A DNA stretch of 36,805 nucleotides from Pseudonocardia lacus (GCF_018531445.1 NZ_JAHDTH010000061.1:1-36805), one strand, 5' to 3'. Counted from the first letter of the stretch, positions 23,097 to 29,960 are shown. The notes: generated by a model not told the origin, from the letters alone. A program made the numbers and translations.

Positions 23097-24371
23097 TCAC
23101 CCACGGCGGGTGAGCAGGGCGGTCAGGGTCGTGGCGACCTCGCGCTCGTCACGGGTGACCAGCTCACCGTCGCGCACGACCACCCGCCCGCCCACGACGA
23201 CGTGCCGGGGGCGCCGACCGGGGGCGGCCCAGAGCAGCCCGGCCAGCGGGTCGGCCACCCCGGCGTCGGCGACGCCGGTGACGTCCCAGCAGACCGCGTC
23301 GCCGGCCGAGCCGGGCTCCAGCGACCCCAGCTCCGGGCGGCCCAGCCCGGCAGCTCCCCCGGCGGTGGCCCAGCCCAGCACCTCGCGGGCGGACACCGGG
23401 CGCCCGACCAGCGGGGCCACCTGCAGCGCGAGGCGGGCGTCGGCGAGCAGGTGCCCGGCGTCGTTGCTGCCCCCGCCGCTGGTCCCCAGCCCGACCGCCA
23501 CCCCGGCGTCGGCCAGCGCGGCCATCGGCGCGACACCCCAGCCCATCGGCAGGTCGCAGCCCGGCGCGTGGGTGGCCGACACGCCGGCGGCGGCCACCCG
23601 GTCGCGCTCGGCGTCGGTGATCGCGCACAGGTGGGCCAGCGTGACGTCAGGGGCGAGCCAGCCCCACTCGTCGAGCAGCTCCAGCGGCCGGCGGCCGTAG
23701 CGCCGGGCGGCCACCTCGACGTCGACCTGCTCGTTGGCCTGGGTGCGCCGGCGCAGGCCGCGGCGCGCCGCCACCTCGCCCAGCAGCGCGAACGTCTCCG
23801 CGGCGTCGCTGTGCACGCCGGCCGGACCCACCGCGACCTGCACGAGCGGGTCGTCGGCCAGCGCGGACGCGACCGCGTCGGCGGAGGCCGCGGCGGACTG
23901 CGGGTCGTCGCGGGCGCTGCCGCGCACGAACACCAGCCGCGCCCCGAGCCCGTGCGCGGCGGCGGCGACCGCCCGGGCGATCCCCACCCCGTCGCCGGTC
24001 GACGCCGGCCAGGTCAGGTGATGGTCGGCGACGGTGGTGACCCCGCACAGCAGCGCCTCGGCCAGCCCGGCCGCGGCCGCGGCGTGGGCCAGCTCGTCGT
24101 CCACGCCGACCGCGGCGTAGGCCGCGGCCATCCGCGGCAGCCACTCGCGCATCGGCACGCCGCGGGTGCCCGGCAACGTCCGGAAGGCCGTCTGCAGCAG
24201 GTGGTGGTGGGCGTTGACCAGACCGGGGGTGACCACGCACCCGGAGGCGTCGAGCACGTCACCGCCCACCGGACCGTCCGCGACCAGCCCGTCCGCCCCG
24301 ACCGAGACCTCGGCCCCGGGCCGCTCGGCCGACCCCGTCCACACCAGCTCGGCCCCGCGCACCGTCAGCAC
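23097..24371 (-). CDS. 8-oxoguanine-deaminase-like amidohydrolase lacking two metal ligands
   Basis: This 424-residue protein resembles 8-oxoguanine deaminase/TrzN relatives: TPGLVNAHHHLLQTAFR (HxH, His55 and His57), GVTTVADHHL, TLAHLCAITD (His247), THAPGCDLPMGWGVAPM and SNDAGHLLADARLALQ. Where the family has an HTHLAET-like strand 5, this protein has RTQANEQ, so the metal His is Gln211. Where it has VDGSASND on strand 8, it reads TSGGGSND, so the metal Asp is Ser298. It may have lost catalysis, use one remaining site differently, or be regulatory. I prefer GTG 24371, where similarity begins, over the longer in-frame extension to 24473. It converges on the sugar dehydrogenase gene with a 30-base gap. 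No operon partner. Confidence 0.78.
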   Translation of the reverse strand: MLTVRGAELVWTGSAERPGAEVSVGADGLVADGPVGGDVLDASGCVVTPGLVNAHHHLLQTAFRTLPGTRGVPMREWLPRMAAAYAAVGVDDELAHAAAAAGLAEALLCGVTTVADHHLTWPASTGDGVGIARAVAAAAHGLGARLVFVRGSARDDPQSAAASADAVASALADDPLVQVAVGPAGVHSDAAETFALLGEVAARRGLRRRTQANEQVDVEVAARRYGRRPLELLDEWGWLAPDVTLAHLCAITDAERDRVAAAGVSATHAPGCDLPMGWGVAPMAALADAGVAVGLGTSGGGSNDAGHLLADARLALQVAPLVGRPVSAREVLGWATAGGAAGLGRPELGSLEPGSAGDAVCWDVTGVADAGVADPLAGLLWAAPGRRPRHVVVGGRVVVRDGELVTRDEREVATTLTALLTRRG

Positions 24372-24434
24372 CGGGCGAGTTCTAGCACGAGGGCCGGCCG
24401 AACGTCGCAATCGCGAGCCCGCCGCCGCGGCGGC

Positions 24435-24459
24435 GTTTGCCCGCCGTCGTGCCGGGGAC
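24435..24459 (+). promoter_or_regulatory. Possible SigB/SigF-type promoter of the manganese catalase gene
   Basis: GTTT (24435-24438), a 15-base spacer and GGGGAC (24454-24459) resemble the GTTT-N15-GGGTAC/T form used by general-stress sigma factors of actinobacteria. The -10 has a G in place of T. It lies 43 bases before the GTG of the catalase gene. Confidence 0.4.
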
Positions 24460-24502
24460 GTCTCCACGACCACGACCGATCAGCACCGAAGAGGAGCAGC
24501 AC

Positions 24503-25384
24503 GTGTTTCTGCACCGCCAAGAGCTGCAGTTCAAGTCCACCCCGGACAAGCCCGACGCCGTCTACGCCCGCAAGCTGCAGGAGGTGCTCGGCGGCCAGTA
24601 CGGCGAGATCACCGTGGCCATGCAGTACTTCTTCCAGGGATGGAACATGCACATCCCGGGCAAGTACCGCGACCTCGTGTTCGGCATCGCGGCCGAGGAG
24701 ATCGGCCACGTCGAGATGCTGGCCACGATGATCGCCCAGCTGCTGGAGAAGTCCCCGCTCGGGATCACCGAGGACGCGGTCCAGGACGACCCGACCGTCG
24801 CCGCGATCATCGGCGGCACCGATGTCCAGCACGCCATCGTGGCCGGCGCGGGCGCCCGCCCGGTGGACTCCAACGGGAACCCGTGGCAGGGCAGCTACAT
24901 CACCGCCAGTGGCAACCTGCTCGCGGACTTCACCGCCAACGCCAACGCCGAGATGCAGGGCCGCGTGCAGGTGGCCCGGCTCTACCACATGACCGACGAC
25001 CACGGCGTGCGCGACCTGCTGTCGTTCCTGCTGGCCCGCGACACCATGCACCAGAACATGTGGCTGGCCGCCGCCGCGGAACTGCAGGAGGAGGGTTCGG
25101 AGAAGCTGCCGACCCCGAGCAACTTCCCGCAGAACAAGGAGTTCACCGAGGTCTCCTACCAGTACCTGAACTTCAGCGACGGCCAGCAGGCCGGCGAAGG
25201 CCGCTGGGCGAAGGGGCCGAGCCCCGACGGCAACGGCGAGTTCACCTACCACGACGGGCCGACGACGTCGGCGCCGATGCCCCCGCCCACCCACCCGGAC
25301 AGCCGCCTCTACGGCACCACCGAGCTGCCCAACACCGTGGAGAAGGTGGCCGGGCTCGCGCAGGACAAGCTCAACCGGGAGTAG
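24503..25384 (+). CDS. Manganese catalase
   Basis: This 293-residue ferritin-like di-manganese catalase splits H2O2 in the cytoplasm without heme. All five expected metal ligands are present in family spacing: Glu35, Glu66, His69, Glu150 and His183 (motifs GQYGEITVAMQY, AAEEIGHVEM, NANAEMQGR, RDTMHQN). A C-terminal extension rich in Gly/Pro follows from about residue 225, as in other actinobacterial members. The GTG at 24503 follows GAGGAG with a 6-base spacer and the sequence begins MFLHRQELQF, the usual family start. A strong hairpin follows the gene. Confidence 0.95.
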   Translation: MFLHRQELQFKSTPDKPDAVYARKLQEVLGGQYGEITVAMQYFFQGWNMHIPGKYRDLVFGIAAEEIGHVEMLATMIAQLLEKSPLGITEDAVQDDPTVAAIIGGTDVQHAIVAGAGARPVDSNGNPWQGSYITASGNLLADFTANANAEMQGRVQVARLYHMTDDHGVRDLLSFLLARDTMHQNMWLAAAAELQEEGSEKLPTPSNFPQNKEFTEVSYQYLNFSDGQQAGEGRWAKGPSPDGNGEFTYHDGPTTSAPMPPPTHPDSRLYGTTELPNTVEKVAGLAQDKLNRE

Positions 25385-25412
25385 AACCCGCAGATGATCG
25401 GCTGGAGCTGAT

Positions 25413-25460
25413 CGGCCGGAGCCCGGCTCATCCGCACGCGGGTGGGCCGGGCTCCGGCCG
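25413..25460 (+). terminator. Strong GC-rich terminator after the manganese catalase gene
   Basis: A perfect 14-bp inverted repeat (25413-25426 with 25447-25460, arm CGGCCGGAGCCCGG) encloses a 20-base loop containing a smaller CCGC/GCGG stem, 28 bases after the catalase stop. There is no T-run. Confidence 0.8.
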
Positions 25461-25507
25461 TTCGACCGAACGCGTGGTCAGGGGTACCGAGCGGCGCCAG
25501 CGGGTAA
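25459..25507 (+). promoter_or_regulatory. Palindrome and GGGTA elements before the Holin-X gene
   Basis: CGTTCG-AC-CGAACG (25459-25472) is a perfect inverted repeat partly overlapping the terminator arm. Downstream are GGGTAC (25482-25487) and GGGTAA (25502-25507), the latter nine bases before the ATG. The palindrome core GTTCGA-CGAAC recurs before dps (27615-27626). Confidence 0.45.
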
Positions 25508-25516
25508 CACAAGCCC

Positions 25517-25957
25517 ATGAGTTCACCGCACCCCGGCGAGAGTCCGCCAGAGCAACTGTCCACCTCCGACCTCGTCCGCCGGCTCACCGAGCAGACCCGC
25601 ACCCTCGTCACCGACGAGGTGGCGCTGGCCAAGGCGGAGATGACCACCAAGGCCAAGTCCATGGGCGTGGGCGCCGGGCTGGCCGGCGCCGGAGCGGTGC
25701 TCGCCCTGGGCGGCGGGCTCACCCTGATCGCCGCGGCCGTCGCCGCGCTCGCGCTGGTGCTGCCGGTCTGGGCGTCCGCGCTGATCATCGGCGTGGTACT
25801 GGTCGCGGTGGGCGGGGTGCTGGCGCTGGTCGCCAAGAAGCGCTTCCAGGCCGCCACGCCGCCGGTGCCCGAGCAGGCCATCGCCAGCACCAAGCGCGAC
25901 GTCGAGACCGTCAAGGCCGCCGCGCACGGCGGCCCGAGCACCGGGGTGCACGCATGA
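25517..25957 (+). CDS. Actinobacterial Holin-X family (DUF1469-like) membrane protein
   Basis: This is a 146-residue protein. The N-terminal amphipathic helix TSDLVRRLTEQTRTLVTDEV and VALAKAEMTTKAK (residues about 17-47) precede two membrane helices (about 52-80 and 84-105), and a charged C-terminal tail follows. This is the Putative Actinobacterial Holin-X/phage_holin_3_6 layout; these chromosomal proteins are not phage lysis genes but occur beside DUF3618 proteins, as here, and are thought to act at the cell envelope. Its stop overlaps the DUF3618 ATG (ATGA, 25954-25957). Function unproven. Confidence 0.85.
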   Translation: MSSPHPGESPPEQLSTSDLVRRLTEQTRTLVTDEVALAKAEMTTKAKSMGVGAGLAGAGAVLALGGGLTLIAAAVAALALVLPVWASALIIGVVLVAVGGVLALVAKKRFQAATPPVPEQAIASTKRDVETVKAAAHGGPSTGVHA

Positions 25958-26508
25958 GCGACCCGAACTCCACCGCCGCCCCCGACGCCGACGACCTGCG
26001 GGCCAGGATCGCCGAGGAGCGCGCCGAACTGGGCGACACCGCCGCCGAGCTGGCCGCCCGGCTGGACGTGCAGGCGCGGGTCAAGGCGAGCAGGCAGCAG
26101 GCCGTCGACCAGGCCAGGGCCACCGTCGAACAGGCCAAGGCGAAGGTCGCCGAGGTGCTCGGCGAGGCGAGGACCAAGGCGGCCCCGGTCGTCGAGCAGG
26201 CCAGGACGAAGGCCGCCCCGGTCGTCGAGCAGGTCAGGACGAAGGCGGGCCCCGTCGTCGAGCAGGCCAGGACGAAGGCCGCGCCCGTCGTCGAGCAGGT
26301 CAGGACCAAGGCGGCGCCGACGGTGGAGCAGGCCAGGATCAAGGCCGGGCCGGCCGTCGAGCAGGCCAGGGCGAAGGCCGGCACCGCCATCGAGGAGGTG
26401 CGCGCCGCCGCGCGGGACGACGAGCGCCGCCCGAAGCTGATCGCCGCCGCCGTCGGCGGGGTCCTGCTGGGCTTCTTCGTGGTGCGCCGGCGCCGCCGCA
26501 GGCGCTGA
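25954..26508 (+). CDS. DUF3618 protein with seven 11-residue repeats and a C-terminal membrane anchor
   Basis: This is a 184-residue protein. The DUF3618 helix (residues about 12-48, LRARIAEERAELGDTAAELAARLD) is followed by seven uninterrupted 11-residue units at 73-149, consensus RTKAAPVVEQA, then a membrane helix (162-177) and a terminal run of arginines, which predicts the bulk of the protein is cytoplasmic or along the membrane face with Arg inside. An 11-residue period is that of amphipathic 3-turn helices in LEA3, apolipoprotein and synuclein proteins. It is translationally coupled to Holin-X. A membrane-protecting or envelope-shaping role is inferred. Confidence 0.85.
   Translation: MSDPNSTAAPDADDLRARIAEERAELGDTAAELAARLDVQARVKASRQQAVDQARATVEQAKAKVAEVLGEARTKAAPVVEQARTKAAPVVEQVRTKAGPVVEQARTKAAPVVEQVRTKAAPTVEQARIKAGPAVEQARAKAGTAIEEVRAAARDDERRPKLIAAAVGGVLLGFFVVRRRRRRR
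26170..26400 (+). repeat. Seven in-frame 33-bp tandem repeats inside the DUF3618 gene
   Basis: Seven consecutive 33-base units encode the 11-residue repeats of the DUF3618 protein. Units alternate slightly (VVEQA and VVEQV endings), suggesting duplication of a two-unit block. The antisense strand is open but is only a shadow. Confidence 0.9.
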
Positions 26509-26516
26509 CCCGCCCG

Positions 26517-26546
26517 GGCCGACCGGCCGGTGCCGCCCGGTCGGCC
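26517..26546 (+). terminator. Terminator after the Holin-X/DUF3618 operon
   Basis: A perfect 10-bp inverted repeat, GGCCGACCGG at 26517-26526 and its complement at 26537-26546, has a 10-base loop and starts nine bases after the stop. No T-run. Confidence 0.7.
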
Positions 26547-26550
26547 GGCG

Positions 26551-26574
26551 GTTGACGCGATCCCGCCCGGGTAC
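26551..26574 (+). promoter_or_regulatory. Possible SigB/SigF-type near-leaderless promoter of the F420 enzyme gene
   Basis: GTTG (26551-26554), 14 bases, then GGGTAC (26569-26574), ending ten bases before the ATG at 26585. A start this close implies a very short leader. Confidence 0.45.
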
Positions 26575-26584
26575 GTGGCAGGGC

Positions 26585-27538
26585 ATGGCGAGCATCGGCT
26601 ACTTCCTGTCCTGCGAGCAGTACGGACCCAAGGAGCTGGTCGCGCAGGCCCGCGCGGCCGAGCGCGCGGGCTTCGAACGGCTGTGGATCTCCGACCACTT
26701 CCACCCGTGGAACGACGAGCAGGGCCAGAGCCCGTTCGTGTGGTCGGTGATCGGCGCCCTGTCCGAGGCCGTGTCGCTGCCGGTCACCACCTCGGTCACC
26801 TGCCCCACCATGCGGATCCACCCCGCGGTCGTCGCGCAGGCGGCCGCCACCGCGGCCGTGCAGCTCGAGGGCCGCTTCGTGCTGGGCGTCGGGTCCGGCG
26901 AGGCGCTCAACGAGCACATCCTCGCCGACCCGTGGCCCTCGGTCGGGCAACGCCTGGCCATGCTGGAGGAGGCCGTCGAGCTGATCCGGCTGCTGCACCG
27001 CGGCGAGCAGGTCAGCCACCACGGCGAGTTCTACGAGGTGCAGGAGGCCCGGATCTACACCCGGCCCGAGCAGCCGGTCCCGATCTACGTCTCCGGGTTC
27101 GGCCCGCAGGCCACCGAGCTGGCCGGGCGCATCGGCGACGGCTACTGCACCGTCAGCCCCGACGCCGACCTGGTGCGCACGTTCCGCGGGTCCGGCGGCG
27201 GCGCCAAGCCGGTGCAGGCGGGCATGAAGGTCAGCTGGGACGCCGACCGCGAGCGCGCGATCGACACCGCGCACCGGCTGTGGGCCAACGACCTGCTGCC
27301 CGGTCAGCTCGCCCAGACCCTGCCCCGCCCGCAGGACTTCGCCGACGCCATGACGCTGGTCCCCCGCGAGGCGATCACCGAGGCGATCGTCTGCGGCGAC
27401 GACCCGAAGGCGCACGTCGAGCAGGTCCGCGCCTACCTGGACGCGGGCGTGGACGAGGTCTACGTCCAGCAGGTCGGCGACGACCACGACGGGTTCTTCC
27501 GCGGCTGGGCCGAGCACGTGCTGCCCGAGCTGCGCTGA
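26585..27538 (+). CDS. F420-dependent LLM-class oxidoreductase (FGD-like, TIGR03557-type)
   Basis: This 317-residue luciferase-like TIM-barrel enzyme uses coenzyme F420. The N-terminal IGYFLSCEQYGP and ISDHFHPW (residues 35-42, with the His40 position conserved in F420-dependent glucose-6-phosphate dehydrogenase) are diagnostic, as are RFVLGVGSGEALNEH and VYVQQVGDDHDGFF at the end. It may be a sugar-phosphate or other alcohol dehydrogenase supplying reduced F420; the true substrate of the TIGR03557 group is unsettled. ATG 26585 is chosen over TTG 26552 because similarity starts there. F420 production supports an actinobacterial host. Confidence 0.88.
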   Translation: MASIGYFLSCEQYGPKELVAQARAAERAGFERLWISDHFHPWNDEQGQSPFVWSVIGALSEAVSLPVTTSVTCPTMRIHPAVVAQAAATAAVQLEGRFVLGVGSGEALNEHILADPWPSVGQRLAMLEEAVELIRLLHRGEQVSHHGEFYEVQEARIYTRPEQPVPIYVSGFGPQATELAGRIGDGYCTVSPDADLVRTFRGSGGGAKPVQAGMKVSWDADRERAIDTAHRLWANDLLPGQLAQTLPRPQDFADAMTLVPREAITEAIVCGDDPKAHVEQVRAYLDAGVDEVYVQQVGDDHDGFFRGWAEHVLPELR

Positions 27539-27614
27539 GGCTGTTGCGCGGCTCACTCCCCGACGCCGGGCGGATGATCGCGGACCCGCCTGATGTTGAA
27601 CCAGTCAAGAAGAG

Positions 27615-27626
27615 GTTCGAGCGAAC
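27615..27626 (+). promoter_or_regulatory. GTTCGA-GCGAAC palindrome before dps
   Basis: GTTCG-AG-CGAAC is a perfect 5-bp-arm inverted repeat 16 bases before the dps ATG. It matches the core of the palindrome before Holin-X (25460-25471) at 11 of 12 positions. It is not the LexA box, whose arms are in the opposite order (CGAAC-N4-GTTCG). Confidence 0.45.
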
Positions 27627-27642
27627 GGGAAGAGGAGCAGCC

Positions 27643-28155
27643 ATGGCCCAGCCCATCACCAGCCCCCTCGGCGACCAGGAGCGCGACATCACCGCCGACG
27701 CCCTGCAGGCGACCCTGGTCGATCTGGTCGACCTGTCCCTGGTGGCCAAGCAGGCGCACTGGAACCTGGTCGGGCGCCAGTTCCACGACGTCCACCTGCA
27801 CCTCGACGAGCTCGTCGAGACCGCCCGCAGCTACTCCGACAAGGTCGCCGAGCGGCTCGCCGCGATCGGCGTCTCCCCGGACGCGCGCACCCGCACCGTC
27901 GCCGCCGCCTCGGCGGTCCCGGAGTTCGCCGCGGGCTGGGTGAGCGACCGCGACGTCGTCCGGCGGGTCTTCGAGTCGATCGACGTGGTGGTGCGCGGCG
28001 TGCGCTCGCGCATCGAGCAGACCGAGAAGGCCGACCTGGTCAGCCAGGACCTGCTGATCGCGCTGACCGCCGCCCTGGAGGAGGCGCGTTGGATGTGGCA
28101 GGCCCAGAACGCCGGCTACGAGCAGGCCGACCCCGCCGACCCGCGGCCGGTGTGA
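27643..28155 (+). CDS. dps: Dps-family DNA-protection ferritin
   Basis: This 170-residue protein belongs to the mini-ferritins that bind DNA, oxidise Fe(II) with H2O2 and store iron during stress. All five inter-subunit ferroxidase residues of E. coli Dps are conserved with exact spacing: His39, His51, Asp55, Asp66 and Glu70 (AHWNLVGRQFHDVHLHLDEL, SDKVAERL). The ATG follows AGAGGAG with a 6-base spacer. It stands in a block of oxidative- and general-stress genes and is preceded by a palindrome shared with Holin-X. Confidence 0.92.
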   Translation: MAQPITSPLGDQERDITADALQATLVDLVDLSLVAKQAHWNLVGRQFHDVHLHLDELVETARSYSDKVAERLAAIGVSPDARTRTVAAASAVPEFAAGWVSDRDVVRRVFESIDVVVRGVRSRIEQTEKADLVSQDLLIALTAALEEARWMWQAQNAGYEQADPADPRPV

Positions 28156-28176
28156 CCCCCGGCCGATAGCGGGTAC
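28149..28176 (+). promoter_or_regulatory. Possible SigB/SigF-type near-leaderless promoter of surE
   Basis: GGTGTG (28149-28154), 16 bases, then GGGTAC (28171-28176), ending eight bases before the GTG of surE. The -35 part overlaps the dps stop, so the gap between the genes is mostly this element. Confidence 0.42.
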
Positions 28177-28184
28177 ACGGGCGC

Positions 28185-28988
28185 GTGCCCGAGCGTTCCC
28201 GCACCCGTGCCCTGATCACCAACGACGACGGGATCGGCTCCCCCGGGCTGGTGGCGCTGGCCGCCGCCGCCCGGGACGCCGGTCTCGACGTCGTCGTCGC
28301 CGCGCCCGACCGCGAGTACTCCGGCGCGTCGGCCTCCATCAACGCCGTCCAGGAGGACGGGCGGACCGTCATCGAGCGGGTCACCCTCGACGACCTGCCC
28401 GACGTGGAGGCCTACGCGGTGCGCGCCGCACCCGCCCACATCGTCGTGCTCGGCCTGCACGGCTGGCTCGACCCCGTGCCGGACCTGGTGCTCTCGGGCA
28501 TCAACCGGGGCGCCAACGTCGGGCGCGCCGTGCTGCACTCGGGCACCGTCGGCGCCGCCCTGACCGCGGGCCTGCTGGAGCACCGCGGGCTGGCCGTGTC
28601 GCTGGCCGTGCCCCTGCACCCGACGCGCGACCCGCACTGGGACTCCGTGGTCGCGCACCTCCCCCACGTGCTGGAACTCCTCATGGACAGCCCGGAGAGC
28701 ACCACGCTGTCGCTCAACGTCCCGGACCTGCCCGTCGAGGAGGTGCGCGGGTTGCGCGAGGCCTCGTTGGCCCAGCGCGGCGTCGTGCAGAGCGTGGTCG
28801 ACGAGATCGGCGACGCCGGGGTCAAGCTGCGCGAGGTCGAGACCGGCGACGAGGAGGACGACCCCGACTGCGACCGCGTGCTGCTGGCCCGCGGCCACGC
28901 CACCTTGACCGCCCTGCAGGGCCTGCGCGAGGACGGCGCGCTGCGCTTCGGCGACCGGGTGCGTCCGGACGTCGCCGCACGGCGTTGA
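28185..28988 (+). CDS. surE: 5'/3'-nucleotidase SurE
   Basis: This 267-residue metal-dependent nucleotidase removes phosphate from 5'- and 3'-nucleoside monophosphates and is linked to stationary-phase survival. Metal residues match E. coli SurE: Asp14 and Asp15 in ITNDDGIGSPG, Ser47 in EYSGASASI and Asn107 in SGINRGANVG. GTG 28185 is used because the family starts a few residues before the ITNDDG strand; there is no clear Shine-Dalgarno, consistent with a near-leaderless mRNA. The C-terminal part is longer and acidic (GDEEDDPDCD). Confidence 0.92.
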   Translation: MPERSRTRALITNDDGIGSPGLVALAAAARDAGLDVVVAAPDREYSGASASINAVQEDGRTVIERVTLDDLPDVEAYAVRAAPAHIVVLGLHGWLDPVPDLVLSGINRGANVGRAVLHSGTVGAALTAGLLEHRGLAVSLAVPLHPTRDPHWDSVVAHLPHVLELLMDSPESTTLSLNVPDLPVEEVRGLREASLAQRGVVQSVVDEIGDAGVKLREVETGDEEDDPDCDRVLLARGHATLTALQGLREDGALRFGDRVRPDVAARR

Positions 28989-28998
28989 CCGATCGGCG

Positions 28999-29033
28999 TC
29001 CGGATCGTCGACCGGATGATCGACCGGATCGGG
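28999..29033 (+). repeat. Short 12-bp tandem repeat downstream of surE
   Basis: CCGGATCGTCGA, CCGGATGATCGA and a partial CCGGATCGG follow one another from 29000, with GATCGG arms that can pair. It may be a weak terminator or simple repeat between surE and the DUF2795 gene. Confidence 0.4.
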
Positions 29034-29064
29034 GGTGGCCGCCGGGCGTGGCGCGCGCCCGGCG

Positions 29065-29070
29065 GGGTAC
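29065..29070 (+). promoter_or_regulatory. GGGTAC -10-like element before the DUF2795 gene
   Basis: GGGTAC ends nine bases before the ATG at 29080, the same geometry as before surE and the F420 enzyme. No matching -35 is evident. Confidence 0.38.
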
Positions 29071-29079
29071 GCGCCCGCC

Positions 29080-29283
29080 ATGGCATTCCAGGTGACCGAA
29101 GTGCAGAAGGCCCTCAAGGGCGCGGACTACCCGATGGACGGCGAGCGGCTCGCCGAACTGGCCGAGAGCAACAGCGCCCCCGACGATCTCGTCTCGGCGC
29201 TGCGCGGGCTGCCCGAGGTCGAGGGGCCGAACGGCGTCATGAAGCACCTGTCCGGGCAGCTGGGCGGCCCGACCGACGGCTGA
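29080..29283 (+). CDS. DUF2795 small protein
   Basis: This is a 67-residue soluble protein with the DUF2795 pattern: an N-terminal VQKALKGADYPMDGERLAEL, then a central SAPDDLVSALRGLP and a short C-terminus with GVMKHL. The family is a small winged-helix-like domain found widely in actinobacteria, often among stress genes; function unknown. ATG 29080 is chosen because the family motif begins immediately after it. Confidence 0.82.
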   Translation: MAFQVTEVQKALKGADYPMDGERLAELAESNSAPDDLVSALRGLPEVEGPNGVMKHLSGQLGGPTDG

Positions 29284-29327
29284 CGGGCCGCGCGCCCCCG
29301 GGCCGGACCACCGTGCCGGGGCGCGCG

Positions 29328-29353
29328 GTGTTGCGGACCGGGACCGCGGGTAG
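29328..29353 (+). promoter_or_regulatory. Possible SigB/SigF-type promoter of the small acidic protein gene
   Basis: GTGTTG (29328-29333), 14 bases, then GGGTAG (29348-29353), 40 bases before the ATG at 29394. GAGGAG (29383-29388) provides the ribosome site. Confidence 0.42.
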
Positions 29354-29393
29354 GTACACCGCGAAGGCCCCCACCCGATCGCGAGGAGCAGCC

Positions 29394-29576
29394 ATGAGCA
29401 GCGCCGAACGCCCCGAGGCCGACGTCGCCGAGCAGTCGCGCGACGTGGCCGAGCACGACGACCGCCCGCTCGACGACGCCCCGACCCCCGACACCGAGGC
29501 CCCGATCGAGGACGTCCTGGAGCAGTCGCGCGACGCCGGCCTGCCCGACGAGGACGAGGCCCCCCGCCTGGGCTGA
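29394..29576 (+). CDS. Small acidic protein with a duplicated DVxEQSRD motif
   Basis: This is a 60-residue, strongly acidic, probably disordered protein. The motif ADVAEQSRD near residue 9 recurs as EDVLEQSRD near residue 41, so it looks like an internal duplication. It has a good ribosome site (GAGGAG, 5-base spacer) and a stress-type promoter candidate. I do not recognise a characterised family; related short acidic proteins with repeated EQ motifs occur in actinobacteria. No membrane segment or cysteine. Confidence 0.75.
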   Translation: MSSAERPEADVAEQSRDVAEHDDRPLDDAPTPDTEAPIEDVLEQSRDAGLPDEDEAPRLG

Positions 29577-29624
29577 GCCGGCAATCCCCGCCGACAGCCC
29601 GAGCCGACAGCCCGAGCGGATCCT

Positions 29625-29960
29625 CTACGCCGCCTCCGCCGCGCGCTCGGCCGCCAGCGCGGCCAGGTCCGCCACCCGCCGCGCCGTCTCCTCGGGCAGT
29701 CCGGTGATCGCCGTGGGCACCGCGGCCAGCGCGGCGTGGATCGCGTCCACCAGCGCGAGCGCGGACCGCGCCGTCAGCTCCAGCGCGACCCGGTCGCCCG
29801 GGCCCCGCGCCGGGTCGATCAGGTCGATGTTGAGGGCGTGGTCGGCGCGGGCGTGCACGGGGTGGTCGTAGTAGACCGTCGCCCGGGTCACCGGGACCCA
29901 GCCCGCCCGGCCCTTCGCGCTGCCCTCGATGTCGGTCTGCTCGGTGTTGTAGGTGCACAT
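29625..29960 (-). CDS. DUF6295 family protein
   Basis: This is a 111-residue protein. The N-terminus MCTYNTEQTDIEGSAKG followed by ATVYYDHPVHARADHALNIDL is characteristic of DUF6295 proteins of actinobacteria. It has His and Asp residues that could bind a metal (YYDHP, ADHALNID) but no known activity. GGAG precedes the ATG. It lies 62 bases downstream of the dienelactone hydrolase gene on the same strand and may be in one transcript. The Ala-rich C-terminus is helical. Confidence 0.8.
   Translation of the reverse strand: MCTYNTEQTDIEGSAKGRAGWVPVTRATVYYDHPVHARADHALNIDLIDPARGPGDRVALELTARSALALVDAIHAALAAVPTAITGLPEETARRVADLAALAAERAAEAA

Noticed and set aside
25459..25472. SOS (LexA) box upstream of Holin-X
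   Set aside because: The arms read GTTCG...CGAAC; the actinobacterial LexA site is CGAAC-N4-GTTCG, the reverse arrangement.
25911..26390. Antisense repetitive frame with Cys-rich 11-residue repeats
   Set aside because: It mirrors the DUF3618 repeat on the other strand and has no ribosome site or independent support.
26170..26400. CRISPR-like array of 33-bp units
   Set aside because: Units are contiguous with no spacers, in frame, and encode an 11-residue helical repeat.
25517..26508. Prophage remnant because of the holin-like protein
   Set aside because: No other phage gene, attachment site or integrase is nearby; Holin-X with DUF3618 is a common chromosomal pair in actinobacteria.
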